From: an uncultured Faecalibacterium sp.
Lineage (GTDB): Bacteria; Bacillota; Clostridia; Oscillospirales; Ruminococcaceae
Reading direction: 5' to 3'
NCBI GenBank assembly: GCA_934503275.1
Contig: CAKSVD010000029.1
Coordinates: 1 to 15,531, forward strand
Length of the DNA stretch: 15,531 nucleotides
This document shows positions 1 to 6,768 of the stretch, piece after piece (within the stretch, counting starts at the first letter, position 1; the number at the start of each line of letters is the position of its first letter). Position numbers and translations under genes: made by a program. The notes beneath the pieces are model-generated. The model did not search any database, was not told the origin of the DNA, and saw nothing but the letters and a program-made list of their open reading frames with translations.

Positions 1-755
1 CACAGGTAGGGCAGGCAGAACAGCCCGAACAGCTTGAGCGCCTGCAGGGCAAAAATTTTCAGGCAGCGGGGCTTATCTGCCAGCAGGCGGCGGCTCTCGG
101 TGCCCAGCACCTCCAGCTGCTCCAGCCAGTCGGCACGGCGCTGCTGCCACTTTTCGGTCTTGGGCAGAAAGCCCAGCAGCCAGCGGGCGAGGCTTTGCAC
201 CAGCGGCGAGATACACAGCAGCACCAGCGCCACAATGACCACCGCTACCACAGCGTATGCCATGGGCAGGTAGCGCATGACACCGGTGGTGTTGGCGGCA
301 AGCCAGCGGCGCTGCAACAGCAGCATCACGGTGGCGTACAAAAGCACCGTGCTCTTGTGGAAAACGTATTCCAGCGTCATCAGACCTGCGCCGGGGCCCA
401 GCGGCAGCCCGGCCCGGTGCAGGTAGTACAGCTGCACCGGCACCGCACCGGCACCCAGCGTGACTACGTTGCCAAAGGTGCCGCACCAGCCCACATCCAG
501 CCCCTGCCATAGCTTGAACTGCGGCAGACGGCTGCGCACGATGACCCACGCCACGCACCCTTCCAGCAGGGGGTAGCTGAGTCCGACCGCCAGCACCGCC
601 AGCACCTGCCACACCGACAGCTGCGCCAGCGCCGCAGTGATCTCGGCCCAGTGATCCTTAAACGTGAACACGATGATGCAGGTAAGTGCCAGCAGCACCA
701 GCAGAGAGATCACGGTCTTTTTGCGGGAGGGCTGCTGCGCGGCGGCTTGGCTCAT
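1..755 (-). CDS. LPG-synthase-like (UPF0104) integral membrane protein, 3' end outside window
   Basis: The first 251 codons of a hydrophobic protein are present; the frame runs off the left edge without a stop. Start ATG at 753-755 follows an AAAGGAG ribosome binding site. After a basic N-terminus (residues 1-14, ending RKK) come several membrane helices (about 15-33, 45-65, then segments around 125-140 and 150-175). The stretch with TFGNVVTLGAGAVPVQLYYL followed by HRAGLPLGPG resembles the conserved core of the lysylphosphatidylglycerol synthase transmembrane/flippase family (UPF0104, PF03706). Members translocate or help make modified lipids or polyprenyl-linked material; many lack the cytoplasmic synthase domain, and whether this one has it cannot be seen. 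It has its own promoter and lies downstream of a terminated glycosyltransferase unit, so a role in envelope lipid or glycan export is an inference. Family fairly sure, substrate unknown. Confidence 0.75.
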   Translation of the reverse strand, partial: MSQAAAQQPSRKKTVISLLVLLALTCIIVFTFKDHWAEITAALAQLSVWQVLAVLAVGLSYPLLEGCVAWVIVRSRLPQFKLWQGLDVGWCGTFGNVVTLGAGAVPVQLYYLHRAGLPLGPGAGLMTLEYVFHKSTVLLYATVMLLLQRRWLAANTTGVMRYLPMAYAVVAVVIVALVLLCISPLVQSLARWLLGFLPKTEKWQQRRADWLEQLEVLGTESRRLLADKPRCLKIFALQALKLFGLFCLPYL

Positions 756-807
756 GGATACAAAACTCCTTTCGGTACGGTTGATCTTAACCGGAAATTC
801 TGGAACC

Positions 808-816
808 AGTATAGCA
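808..816 (-). promoter_or_regulatory. Extended -10 promoter of the UPF0104 gene
   Basis: Read on the minus strand the site is TGC-TATACT, an extended -10 element about 50 bp before the start codon. No good -35 box lies 16-18 bp upstream (ACAAAG or CACAAA), which suits the extended -10 class. The 12-mer TGTGCTATACTG that contains it recurs at two other promoters in the window. Confidence 0.6.
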
Positions 817-900
817 CATCTTCCGCTGCCCTTTGTGAACGGAAGCGGAACTTTGTTGGGCAATTTGAGATATTTGATAAAATGAGGAGATCTCCCATGA

Positions 901-937
901 AAAAATGCCGGGCAGCGTGCGGCTGCCCGGCATTGCT
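901..937 (-). terminator. Intrinsic terminator of the acyltransferase/coiled-coil/glycosyltransferase unit
   Basis: A perfect 13-bp stem (AATGCCGGGCAGC at 904-916 against 922-934) with a 5-nt loop is followed, on the minus strand, by a run of six T. It begins a few bases after the glycosyltransferase stop codon and closes that transcription unit before the UPF0104 promoter. Confidence 0.9.
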
Positions 938-943
938 TTTCGA

Positions 944-2548
944 TCATTCGTTTCCGTCCGTCAGCTCTTTTACAAGCCTTGTCAGGGTGGCTACATAGGA
1001 CTCGTTGGAGAATTTCTGCTCGTACAGGCGGCGGCAATCCTCGTGCATGGCGGCCAGTGCCTCCGGGTGCTCGATGGCCCAAGCCAGCTTGTCGGCCAGC
1101 TGCTGCGGGTCATCGTCCTTGTAGAGGAAGCCGTCCACGCCCTCGGTCACAAGCCCGGCGGTGCCGGTGTGCTCCGATACGATGGAGGGCTTGCCGAAGA
1201 TCAGACCCTCGGTGACAAAGGTGGGCATGGGGTCATCCCGGGAGGCACACACCACGCAATTGCACTGCTCCATCAGGGATTTTACCTCCGGGCGCTCCAG
1301 CCGCTTGCGGTAGAAAACGGTCTGGGGATAGTCCCGCACCAAGCTGTCCACGGCGTTGTACATCCCCTTGTCGGCAGCCTTGCCCACAAAGAGGAAGGCC
1401 GCTTTCTCCCGCACCGCAGAGGGCAGCAGCCGGATGGCATTGCAGAAGATGTCCGGGCCTTTGCGGGGCTCCAACGAGCCGACCGTTACAAAGAGGGTGC
1501 GTCCCCCGGCAAAGCTGATGTCATAGCGGGGGAACTGCTCGGCGGCGTAGTCCGGCAGACCGTAGATCAGCTGCTCGATCTCAAAATCCGGCCGCACCGA
1601 GTGCATGGCGGCGGTGGCATGGGAGCCTACGGCGCAGAGGTGTACGTTTTTGCCCAGTTCCCGGGGGATCTTGTGGGCGATGAAGGGGTAGCCCGCAAAG
1701 GCATCGTGCAGCCACCACAGCACCGGCACAAAGGAGCCGTTCAGGGTGCGCACCACAGGGGCCTCCACCACCGTATTGGCCAGCACAAAGTCCGCGCTGG
1801 TAGCCAGCCCCCACAGGGCGCTGGAGGTAACACAGTCCGGGCGGGTGACCACGGCGGCACCCGCCTCCAGAAACAATTGCAGCGGCCCCTCGTCCGCAGG
1901 GCCCAGCACCACTACCTCAAAGCCAAGGCTGCGCAGCACCGGTACGGCGCTTACCAGCACGATGGGCGCACCGGTCATGGTCAACTCGTGGCTCAGGATC
2001 AGCGCACGGCGTCCCTTGGCAGAGAATACATCCTCGGCGCACAGCTCCCGGCGGAAGTGCAGCAGCGCCTGCGGGATGCAGCAGCTGTGCTGTGCCATGG
2101 CATGGGCCAGACGCAGCAGCTCGGTAACGCTGTCCTTACCCCGGGCGGCGGCGCGTATCTCGTCCAGCAATGCGCGGGACACCAGTGCGCAGCTGCTGCC
2201 GGGCAGGTGCCGGGTGCTCAGGTACAGGGCGGTGGAGCCGTCAAAGCCAAAGGAGGCATCGCAGACCGCAAGGTCTGCCCCCTCCCGCAGAGCAGCGGCA
2301 AAATAGGTCAGGGCGGTGGGAACGCACTCCACATCCTCGCTTACCAGCAGCACCCCGGCTACATCGGGGGTCAGTTCGCCCTCAAGCTGGGTCACCAGAC
2401 GGAACTTGCGGTGCAGCTGGTTTTGCAGCGCCGCCTCCAGCGCCTTGTGACGCCCCGGCGCGTAGACCAGAAGATAGGTGCTTTGGGTATCGGTATAGAC
2501 CTGCGCGGACAATTGCCTGCGCTGCAGGGTACTGTAACTGGTGTACAT
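944..2548 (-). CDS. GT4-type glycosyltransferase with degenerate GT2-like N-terminal region
   Basis: 534 residues; ATG preceded by GAAGGAG. Residues about 180-530 form a GT-B fold: an acceptor-side half opening with ALILSHELTMTGAPIVL (182-198), the family's usual first strand-loop, and a C-terminal donor-binding half with GSLEPRKGPDIF (357-368), CASRDDPMPTFVTEGL (434-449) and FGKPSIVSEHTGTAGLV (451-467), the GT4 nucleotide-sugar signature. Residues about 22-165 read like a worn GT2/GT-A domain: LLVSEDVECVPTAL (67-80) sits where GT2 enzymes have a D-x-D metal motif, here SED, followed by ADLAVCD. No signal peptide or membrane helix, so probably cytoplasmic. It is the last gene of a unit with a coiled-coil partner 33 bp upstream and an acyltransferase. 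Likely job is adding a sugar to an envelope polysaccharide or glycolipid; donor and acceptor are not readable. Confidence 0.85.
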   Translation of the reverse strand: MYTSYSTLQRRQLSAQVYTDTQSTYLLVYAPGRHKALEAALQNQLHRKFRLVTQLEGELTPDVAGVLLVSEDVECVPTALTYFAAALREGADLAVCDASFGFDGSTALYLSTRHLPGSSCALVSRALLDEIRAAARGKDSVTELLRLAHAMAQHSCCIPQALLHFRRELCAEDVFSAKGRRALILSHELTMTGAPIVLVSAVPVLRSLGFEVVVLGPADEGPLQLFLEAGAAVVTRPDCVTSSALWGLATSADFVLANTVVEAPVVRTLNGSFVPVLWWLHDAFAGYPFIAHKIPRELGKNVHLCAVGSHATAAMHSVRPDFEIEQLIYGLPDYAAEQFPRYDISFAGGRTLFVTVGSLEPRKGPDIFCNAIRLLPSAVREKAAFLFVGKAADKGMYNAVDSLVRDYPQTVFYRKRLERPEVKSLMEQCNCVVCASRDDPMPTFVTEGLIFGKPSIVSEHTGTAGLVTEGVDGFLYKDDDPQQLADKLAWAIEHPEALAAMHEDCRRLYEQKFSNESYVATLTRLVKELTDGNE

Positions 2549-2581
2549 GATCCAACTCCTTCAGGCAGAATATCAGGCGGG

Positions 2582-3376
2582 TCAGTGACCGCGCACTAGG
2601 TTCAGCAGCCTGCGCAGGGGGGCGGTCAGCCGCCAGCTGCTGCTGGCGCGCATCGTTTCCAGCGAGACCTGATATTCGTGCTGGATGCCCTGCAAGGTCA
2701 GCAGCTGCTGGTTCAGCCGCATACACTCGGCGCGGCTGGTCTGCAATGCCTCATCGGCCTCCTGCGCAGCAGCGTCGTTCTTCAGCTTCAGGTCGTTCAG
2801 CGCCCGCAGCAGAGATTTGCCGGGCTGCTCGTGCAGAAAACGTCCCAGCGGGTAGTAGTGATAGTTCACCGCAAACTTCATGCCGGCACCAAAGCCGGAG
2901 GTGCAGTGCAGCGAAAGATTGGGGTCTACGTCCAGAAACAGCAGACAGTCCTCCTGCAGCATAAGGCCGTTGATCGACTGGAAGCTGATGCGCTCGTCCG
3001 AGATGGCAAGGTCGGTGATGCAGCAGGCCAGCTCGCCCGGGTCCAGCCGGATGGCGCGGGCGTCCTCCGGCAGGATGAAGGTGACAGACACCTCGTGGGT
3101 CAGTTCGTTGTAGGCGTCCTCGGTGGCGATCAGGCATTCCCGGGGCGAAAAACCGTTGCCGGTGTCGTAAAACAGCTGCGGCAGGGTAAGGGCGATGTTA
3201 TCCGTCTCGGTGGAGTGCTTGGCAAGTTCGGTCTGGCAGACCAGAAGCTGCTGCTCCAACTCCAGACACCGCTGCGCCAGCCGGGAAACACCCTCGTCTG
3301 AAAGCTTGAGCTGCTGCTCCAACTCGGCAACGTGGGCCTGCAGGGCAGCAGGGGTCACGGGGGTTTCGTGGTTCAT
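2582..3376 (-). CDS. Coiled-coil protein with beta-rich middle, probable glycosyltransferase accessory chain
   Basis: 264 residues; ATG behind GAGGAGG. Three parts can be seen: an N-terminal coiled coil (about 10-55, rich in L, E and Q heptads); a beta-rich block (about 65-185) opening with LFYDTGNGFSPRE and containing AIRLDPGELACCI; and a second coiled coil (about 190-245) ending in SSSWRLTAPLRRLLNLVRG. From recollection of the families, the D-x-G-x-GF block and the S-SWR-T-PLR tail recur inside large multi-domain glycosyltransferases of Firmicutes and in O-antigen or rhamnan enzymes, normally joined to a catalytic domain. Here no catalytic domain is present. The gene lies 33 bp before the glycosyltransferase, so it may be that enzyme's separately encoded scaffold or chain-length partner. 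Function is inferred; the architecture is seen. Confidence 0.7.
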   Translation of the reverse strand: MNHETPVTPAALQAHVAELEQQLKLSDEGVSRLAQRCLELEQQLLVCQTELAKHSTETDNIALTLPQLFYDTGNGFSPRECLIATEDAYNELTHEVSVTFILPEDARAIRLDPGELACCITDLAISDERISFQSINGLMLQEDCLLFLDVDPNLSLHCTSGFGAGMKFAVNYHYYPLGRFLHEQPGKSLLRALNDLKLKNDAAAQEADEALQTSRAECMRLNQQLLTLQGIQHEYQVSLETMRASSSWRLTAPLRRLLNLVRGH

Positions 3377-3408
3377 AACAGGGGCCTCCTCTTCCTATCC
3401 TGTAAACT

Positions 3409-3428
3409 CGGCTGCGCCGCCGCAGCCG
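3409..3428 (-). other. Intergenic hairpin between acyltransferase and coiled-coil genes
   Basis: An 8-bp perfect stem (CGGCTGCG/CGCAGCCG) with a 4-nt loop occupies the 70-bp gap inside the operon. There is no T-run after it on the minus strand, so it is not a standard terminator. It could act as an mRNA processing or 3'-end stabilising stem that sets unequal expression of the upstream and downstream genes. Confidence 0.35.
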
Positions 3429-3446
3429 GAATGCGCATAAATAATA

Positions 3447-4562
3447 TCAGTGCCGCGGGGCGTAGTGCACCTGCGGGGTGTGCCGCCGGGCGGGGAACAG
3501 CCGGATGATCAGATCCCGCCGCCGCTGCAGCAGGGCGCAGATCAGCCAGATAGAGCCCAGCGAAAAGACGTATTGCAGCCCAACGCCCAAAAGCGGACGG
3601 TCTGCATACTTTGCCGCAAACAGATACCAGGGAATAGCGGTAAGCTCCACAGTATGTATGCAAAAAATGTACAGGGAGCGCCGGCCAATGGATTCAAGAA
3701 AGCGCACCAGCACATTCCGGTGCCGGTTCAGCCGTAAAAACAGCCGGACGAACAGTAGGCCGACAAGGCCGTTCAGCAGGATGCTGACAGGGCCCATCGT
3801 CCACTCTGCCATGGAAACACAGTCTGTGCGGCCGGTGGCAAGGGTGGCTGCCGGGATCAGCAGCAGGGCAGCCCACAGGATGCAGGTCATCCGGCGGGAC
3901 AGGGGCTGATCCAGCCAGTGCTGACGCTTGGCAAGGTAGCCAAGGTACAGGTACGGCATGATCACCGCGCCCTGGATCAGGCAGAAGGGCAGCTCCCATG
4001 CAAGGCTGGCACCCCAGCCCAGCAGGGCGCAGCCACCCACCGCCCAAGGGATGTACCGCTCCGGGAAGATGTTCAGGATAACGTCCAGCAGGATCCAGCC
4101 CATCAGCAGCGCCAGCAGATACCACATGGGCCCGCAGGAAAAGAACTCCTGCCCGAAGTAGGTGGCGGTGTGGGGCAGACCCAGCAAAAAGCCGCCCGCT
4201 ACCTTGATGCTCTCGGTCAGTGAGCCGGGCAGATAGTGAAAGGTACTATAATGAATAATAAAGTGCAGCACCGTGGTAAAGACCGCCGTGTAGCAAAAGG
4301 GCTTGAGCAGACTTTTGAGCTGCTGGTGGATGCACTTGCGGATGGAACGCTTGCGGAAGCCGTAGCCGCTGGCAATAAAAAAGGCTGCCATCAGTGCTTC
4401 GCGGTAGGTAAAGCCCACAAAGGCGACCAGAGTCAGACTGCGCTCCAGCTGGATCGGATAAAGTTCTACAGTGTGCCCCAGCACGATGCCCAGCATCCCT
4501 GCGCCCTTGAGCATATCGAACATCCCGATGGAACTGACGGTGCGGGGCTTGGTTGTTTCCAT
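3447..4562 (-). CDS. Acyltransferase-3 family integral membrane protein
   Basis: 371 residues from the ATG at 4560-4562, chosen because GGAAGGAA sits 7-8 bases upstream; a 20-residue extension to a TTG at 4622 lacks a binding site. About ten hydrophobic helices span the length. The N-terminus FDMLKGAGMLGIVLGHTVELYP matches the acyltransferase-3 (PF01757) first helix, with the H of LGHT in the place of the conserved catalytic histidine. FFIASGYGFRKRSIRK fits the family's F-x-SG-(Y/F)-x-x-x-(R/K) element, and SLYIFCIHTVEL its late helix. Such enzymes move acetyl, succinyl or longer acyl groups from a cytoplasmic donor to sugars or lipids at the membrane. First gene of a three-gene unit with a coiled-coil protein and a glycosyltransferase, so O-acylation of an envelope glycan or glycolipid is the likely task. 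Family sure, substrate unknown. Confidence 0.88.
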   Translation of the reverse strand: METTKPRTVSSIGMFDMLKGAGMLGIVLGHTVELYPIQLERSLTLVAFVGFTYREALMAAFFIASGYGFRKRSIRKCIHQQLKSLLKPFCYTAVFTTVLHFIIHYSTFHYLPGSLTESIKVAGGFLLGLPHTATYFGQEFFSCGPMWYLLALLMGWILLDVILNIFPERYIPWAVGGCALLGWGASLAWELPFCLIQGAVIMPYLYLGYLAKRQHWLDQPLSRRMTCILWAALLLIPAATLATGRTDCVSMAEWTMGPVSILLNGLVGLLFVRLFLRLNRHRNVLVRFLESIGRRSLYIFCIHTVELTAIPWYLFAAKYADRPLLGVGLQYVFSLGSIWLICALLQRRRDLIIRLFPARRHTPQVHYAPRH

Positions 4563-4661
4563 GAAAGATTCCTTCCCTGCGCCGGGCAAATACCCCTTTA
4601 GAAAAAGCCGGATACGGCGCAAATGATCAGTTTTTATACAGCATCGCCATGATATATGGCT

Positions 4662-4690
4662 AGTATAATGCTTTTTTGAGAGACTGTCAA
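4662..4690 (-). promoter_or_regulatory. Sigma-70-type promoter of the acyltransferase unit
   Basis: On the minus strand: TTGACA (4685-4690), a 17-bp spacer, then TATACT (4662-4667). This is a near-consensus housekeeping promoter. Transcription would start near 4655 and give a leader of about 90 nt before the acyltransferase ATG. Confidence 0.85.
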
Positions 4691-4706
4691 TTTTGTTTTG
4701 CAGTCT
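4681..4706. promoter_or_regulatory. Inverted repeat overlapping the -35 box (candidate operator)
   Basis: AGACTG (4681-4686) and CAGTCT (4701-4706) form a perfect 6-bp inverted repeat around a 14-bp AT-rich spacer. The left arm overlaps the TTGACA box of the minus-strand promoter, where a bound dimer would block RNA polymerase. No regulator gene is adjacent. Confidence 0.4.
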
Positions 4707-4851
4707 GCGTGAGAGCGGGTATGGTATTTTGCGCTAAAAATTGTAGCACAGGAACCGGCGGATTGCAACGAAAGGTAGAATTTGGCCAAACCGCGCCGGA
4801 CGATATGCAAGTAAAAATTGTCAATGCAGGAAATTAAATGTTGCAGAAGTA

Positions 4852-4880
4852 TTGCATTGCCATGGAAGATATTGTATACT
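4852..4880 (+). promoter_or_regulatory. Promoter of the ligase/ACP/acyltransferase operon
   Basis: TTGCAT (4852-4857), a 17-bp spacer and TATACT (4875-4880) match the housekeeping consensus well. Transcription would start at about 4887, just before the first leader hairpin, leaving a leader of about 139 nt. Confidence 0.8.
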
Positions 4881-4886
4881 GAGCAC

Positions 4887-5025
4887 AGAGCGATCGCGCG
4901 CGGGCATCCACCGTGCGCGACCCGATCCCCCGGATGGAGCGTACCCTGCCGCGGCCCCGCAATGCCGCAGGCAAGCCGGTACGCTGTGTATAAAACGGAT
5001 GAAACAAAACAGGAAGGAAGCTACA
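4887..5025 (+). promoter_or_regulatory. Structured 5' leader with three tandem hairpins
   Basis: Immediately after the predicted start site come three packed hairpins: a 10-bp stem 4894-4903/4911-4920 (one G-U pair, 7-nt loop), a short stem ATCC/GGAT (4925-4928/4932-4935), and an outer 8-bp perfect stem AGCGTACC/GGTACGCT (4938-4945/4978-4985) with a GC-rich inner part. Then an unstructured A-rich stretch carries the AGGAAGGAAG ribosome binding site of the ligase gene. No T-run follows the last stem, so it is not an obvious attenuator. It does not match a riboswitch class I can name. It could stabilise the mRNA, bind a protein, or be a cis-regulatory element. Confidence 0.5.
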
Positions 5026-6492
5026 ATGGAAAAATTCGTGGATAATATGTACGATGCCATCACGCTGGGCATGGAAAAGGAATTTCCCGAGTGCGTGGCT
5101 TTTCGTTACTACAATGAGGATACCGACGCGGTGACCACCGTCCTTTTTAAGGAACTGGCACAGGATGTCCGCCGGATGGTCAACTACCTCCAGAGCACCA
5201 TCCCGGATGTGAAGGGCAAGAAGATCTGCCTGCTGAGCAAGAACAGCTATGAGTATGTGGTAGACACCTTTGGCGCGATCATGGCAGGCTGTGTGCTGGT
5301 GCCGCTGAACCAGCACAAGAGCTGGGCAGAGATGTCCCACGAGTTGGAACTGGTGGAGCCTGCCGCCATTCTGACCGATGGCGTGGACTACGGCAACAAG
5401 GAGCAGCTGGAGGCTGCGTACGGCAGCCTGCTGCACCCCATGGACGACTTCCGCAGCTACGAGCCGGTGGCCGAGCTGCACCCCATTGACCACGAGGCTC
5501 TGATGGTGCTGATGTTCACCTCCGGCACCACCGGCATAAGCAAGGGCGTTATGATGAGCGAACACAACCTGTTCAGCGCAGGCGCTATCATGTGGGCCAT
5601 CTCCGCACAGGTGAAGTCGCGGCTTAAGGTAAAGGATTCCCAGCCCGGCCACTACATGATGCTGCCCATGTTCCATATGGGCGCCTTCATCGACCTGTTC
5701 TCCACCACCGTCATGGGCTGGCCGCTGAATCTGGGCTTCGATGCCCGCAACTTCTACCGCGATGTCCAGAAGATGTCCAGCCAGATCATGTCCGTGGTGC
5801 CGGTGATCATGAACTCCCTGCACAAGGACGTGATGCGCGGCCGCCGCGACCGTCTGGGCGATCTGTGGACATTCATCGGCTCCTCTGCCATGTTTGACCC
5901 GCAGGTGCTGCTGGATATGGTGAACAACGGGATGTTCATCGTCCAGTGCTACGGCGCTACCGAGACCTGCGCCGCCGGTATCATCAACTTTGCACAGGAC
6001 GCAAAGCACATTGGCGCCGTGGGTCAGGGCAGCAAGCTGATGGACTACAAGATCGAGCCGGACGGCGAACTGTGTATGCGCGGCGAAAGCGTGATGATGG
6101 GCTACTATAAGGACCCGGAGGGTACTGCAGAGGTCATCGACAAGGACGGCTGGTTCCACACCGGCGACCTTGCCCGGGTGGACGAGGACGGCTACTATTA
6201 CATTACCGGACGCAAGAAGAACCTGATCATTCTGGACAGCGGCGAGAACATCAGCCCCGAGGAACTGGAGGGCATGGTAGAAAAATGTCCCGTTGTGAAG
6301 GAATGTATCGTAAAAGAACTGGGCAAAAAGATAGGTGTTGTGGTATACTGTGAGCAGGAGCACCAGCAGACCGTGCGGGACTTTGTTACCCAGATGAACC
6401 GCACCATCCCGCTGTACAAGCGTATCGGTGTAGTGGAGTTCAGCGAAACTCCGCTGCCCCGCACCGCAACGGGCAAACTGGTGCGTAAGTAA
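5026..6492 (+). CDS. Acyl-AMP/acyl-CoA-type ligase (ANL superfamily)
   Basis: 488 residues; ATG chosen because of AGGAAGGAAG just upstream. It activates a carboxylic acid with ATP to acyl-AMP and passes it to a thiol. Seen motifs: P-loop TSGTTGISKG (165-174), substrate-side LPMFHMGAF (213-221), YGATETCA (309-316), WFHTGDLARVDEDGYYYITGRKK (376-398; ribose-binding Asp 381), the hinge-region block around 399-415 (ILDSGENISPEELE) and PLPRTATGKLVRK with catalytic Lys 484. All motifs needed for both half-reactions are present. It is a little short for long-chain acyl-CoA synthetases (520-650) but normal for a free-standing adenylation enzyme. The free carrier-protein gene starts 27 bp downstream, so the likely thiol acceptor is that protein's phosphopantetheine arm rather than CoA. 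The acid is not predictable by eye: a fatty or short/branched acid is more likely than an amino acid because the sequence resembles acyl-CoA synthetases throughout. Confidence 0.9.
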   Translation: MEKFVDNMYDAITLGMEKEFPECVAFRYYNEDTDAVTTVLFKELAQDVRRMVNYLQSTIPDVKGKKICLLSKNSYEYVVDTFGAIMAGCVLVPLNQHKSWAEMSHELELVEPAAILTDGVDYGNKEQLEAAYGSLLHPMDDFRSYEPVAELHPIDHEALMVLMFTSGTTGISKGVMMSEHNLFSAGAIMWAISAQVKSRLKVKDSQPGHYMMLPMFHMGAFIDLFSTTVMGWPLNLGFDARNFYRDVQKMSSQIMSVVPVIMNSLHKDVMRGRRDRLGDLWTFIGSSAMFDPQVLLDMVNNGMFIVQCYGATETCAAGIINFAQDAKHIGAVGQGSKLMDYKIEPDGELCMRGESVMMGYYKDPEGTAEVIDKDGWFHTGDLARVDEDGYYYITGRKKNLIILDSGENISPEELEGMVEKCPVVKECIVKELGKKIGVVVYCEQEHQQTVRDFVTQMNRTIPLYKRIGVVEFSETPLPRTATGKLVRK

Positions 6493-6519
6493 AACGCAAC
6501 AGAAAGGAAGCATAATACG

Positions 6520-6762
6520 ATGGAACGTGCAGAAATAATTTCTCAGATCACGGCTATTCTGGAGGATGTCGCGGAGGTGTCGCCGGAGGATGTGACCGAA
6601 AGCAGCGTCCTGATGGACGATCTGGATCTGTCCTCTATGGAGATCCTGACCGTTGTGGCAGATATCGAGGAGACCTTTGGTCTGCGCATCCCGGAAAAGG
6701 AACTGCGCAACTTTGTCACCATGGGTGATCTGGTGGATTATCTGGCAGCAAACGTGGGGTAA
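6520..6762 (+). CDS. Free-standing acyl carrier protein
   Basis: 80 residues, acidic, with the four-helix carrier-protein pattern; ATG follows AGAAAGGAAG. The phosphopantetheine site is in DDLDLSSMEIL, with Ser 39 as the modified residue. The Asp that usually precedes it (D-S-L) is Ser 38 here, a variant that I recall in carrier proteins of acyl-ligase clusters but not in the FabD/FabH-served fatty-acid carrier. It would take an acyl group from the upstream ligase and present it to the downstream acyltransferase, whose ATG lies 6 bp after its stop, implying coupled translation. No phosphopantetheinyl transferase is in the window, so the host's general enzyme must activate it. The alternative, the housekeeping fatty-acid ACP, is unlikely because no fab genes are near. 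Confidence 0.92.
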   Translation: MERAEIISQITAILEDVAEVSPEDVTESSVLMDDLDLSSMEILTVVADIEETFGLRIPEKELRNFVTMGDLVDYLAANVG

Positions 6763-6768
6763 AGACCA

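Larger units (their letters stand above)
4563..5025. other. Divergent intergenic control region
   Basis: This 463-bp gap between two head-to-head operons holds no convincing gene. It contains a strong minus-strand promoter (4662-4690) for the acyltransferase unit, an inverted repeat over that promoter's -35 box, a second inverted repeat at 4730-4750 (TGCGCTA/TAGCACA, one mismatch, 7-bp spacer), the plus-strand promoter (4852-4880) of the ligase operon, and a hairpin-rich leader (about 4887-5025). The two promoters fire away from each other, about 160 bp apart. Confidence 0.7.

Noticed and set aside
905..2599. A 564-codon plus-strand frame antisense to the glycosyltransferase
   Set aside because: Codon-aligned shadow; it starts inside the terminator hairpin at 901-937 and has no ribosome binding site.
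4563..4622. Longer acyltransferase start at the TTG at 4622
   Set aside because: No ribosome binding site; the ATG at 4560-4562 has GGAAGGAA at good spacing and fits the family's usual N-terminus.
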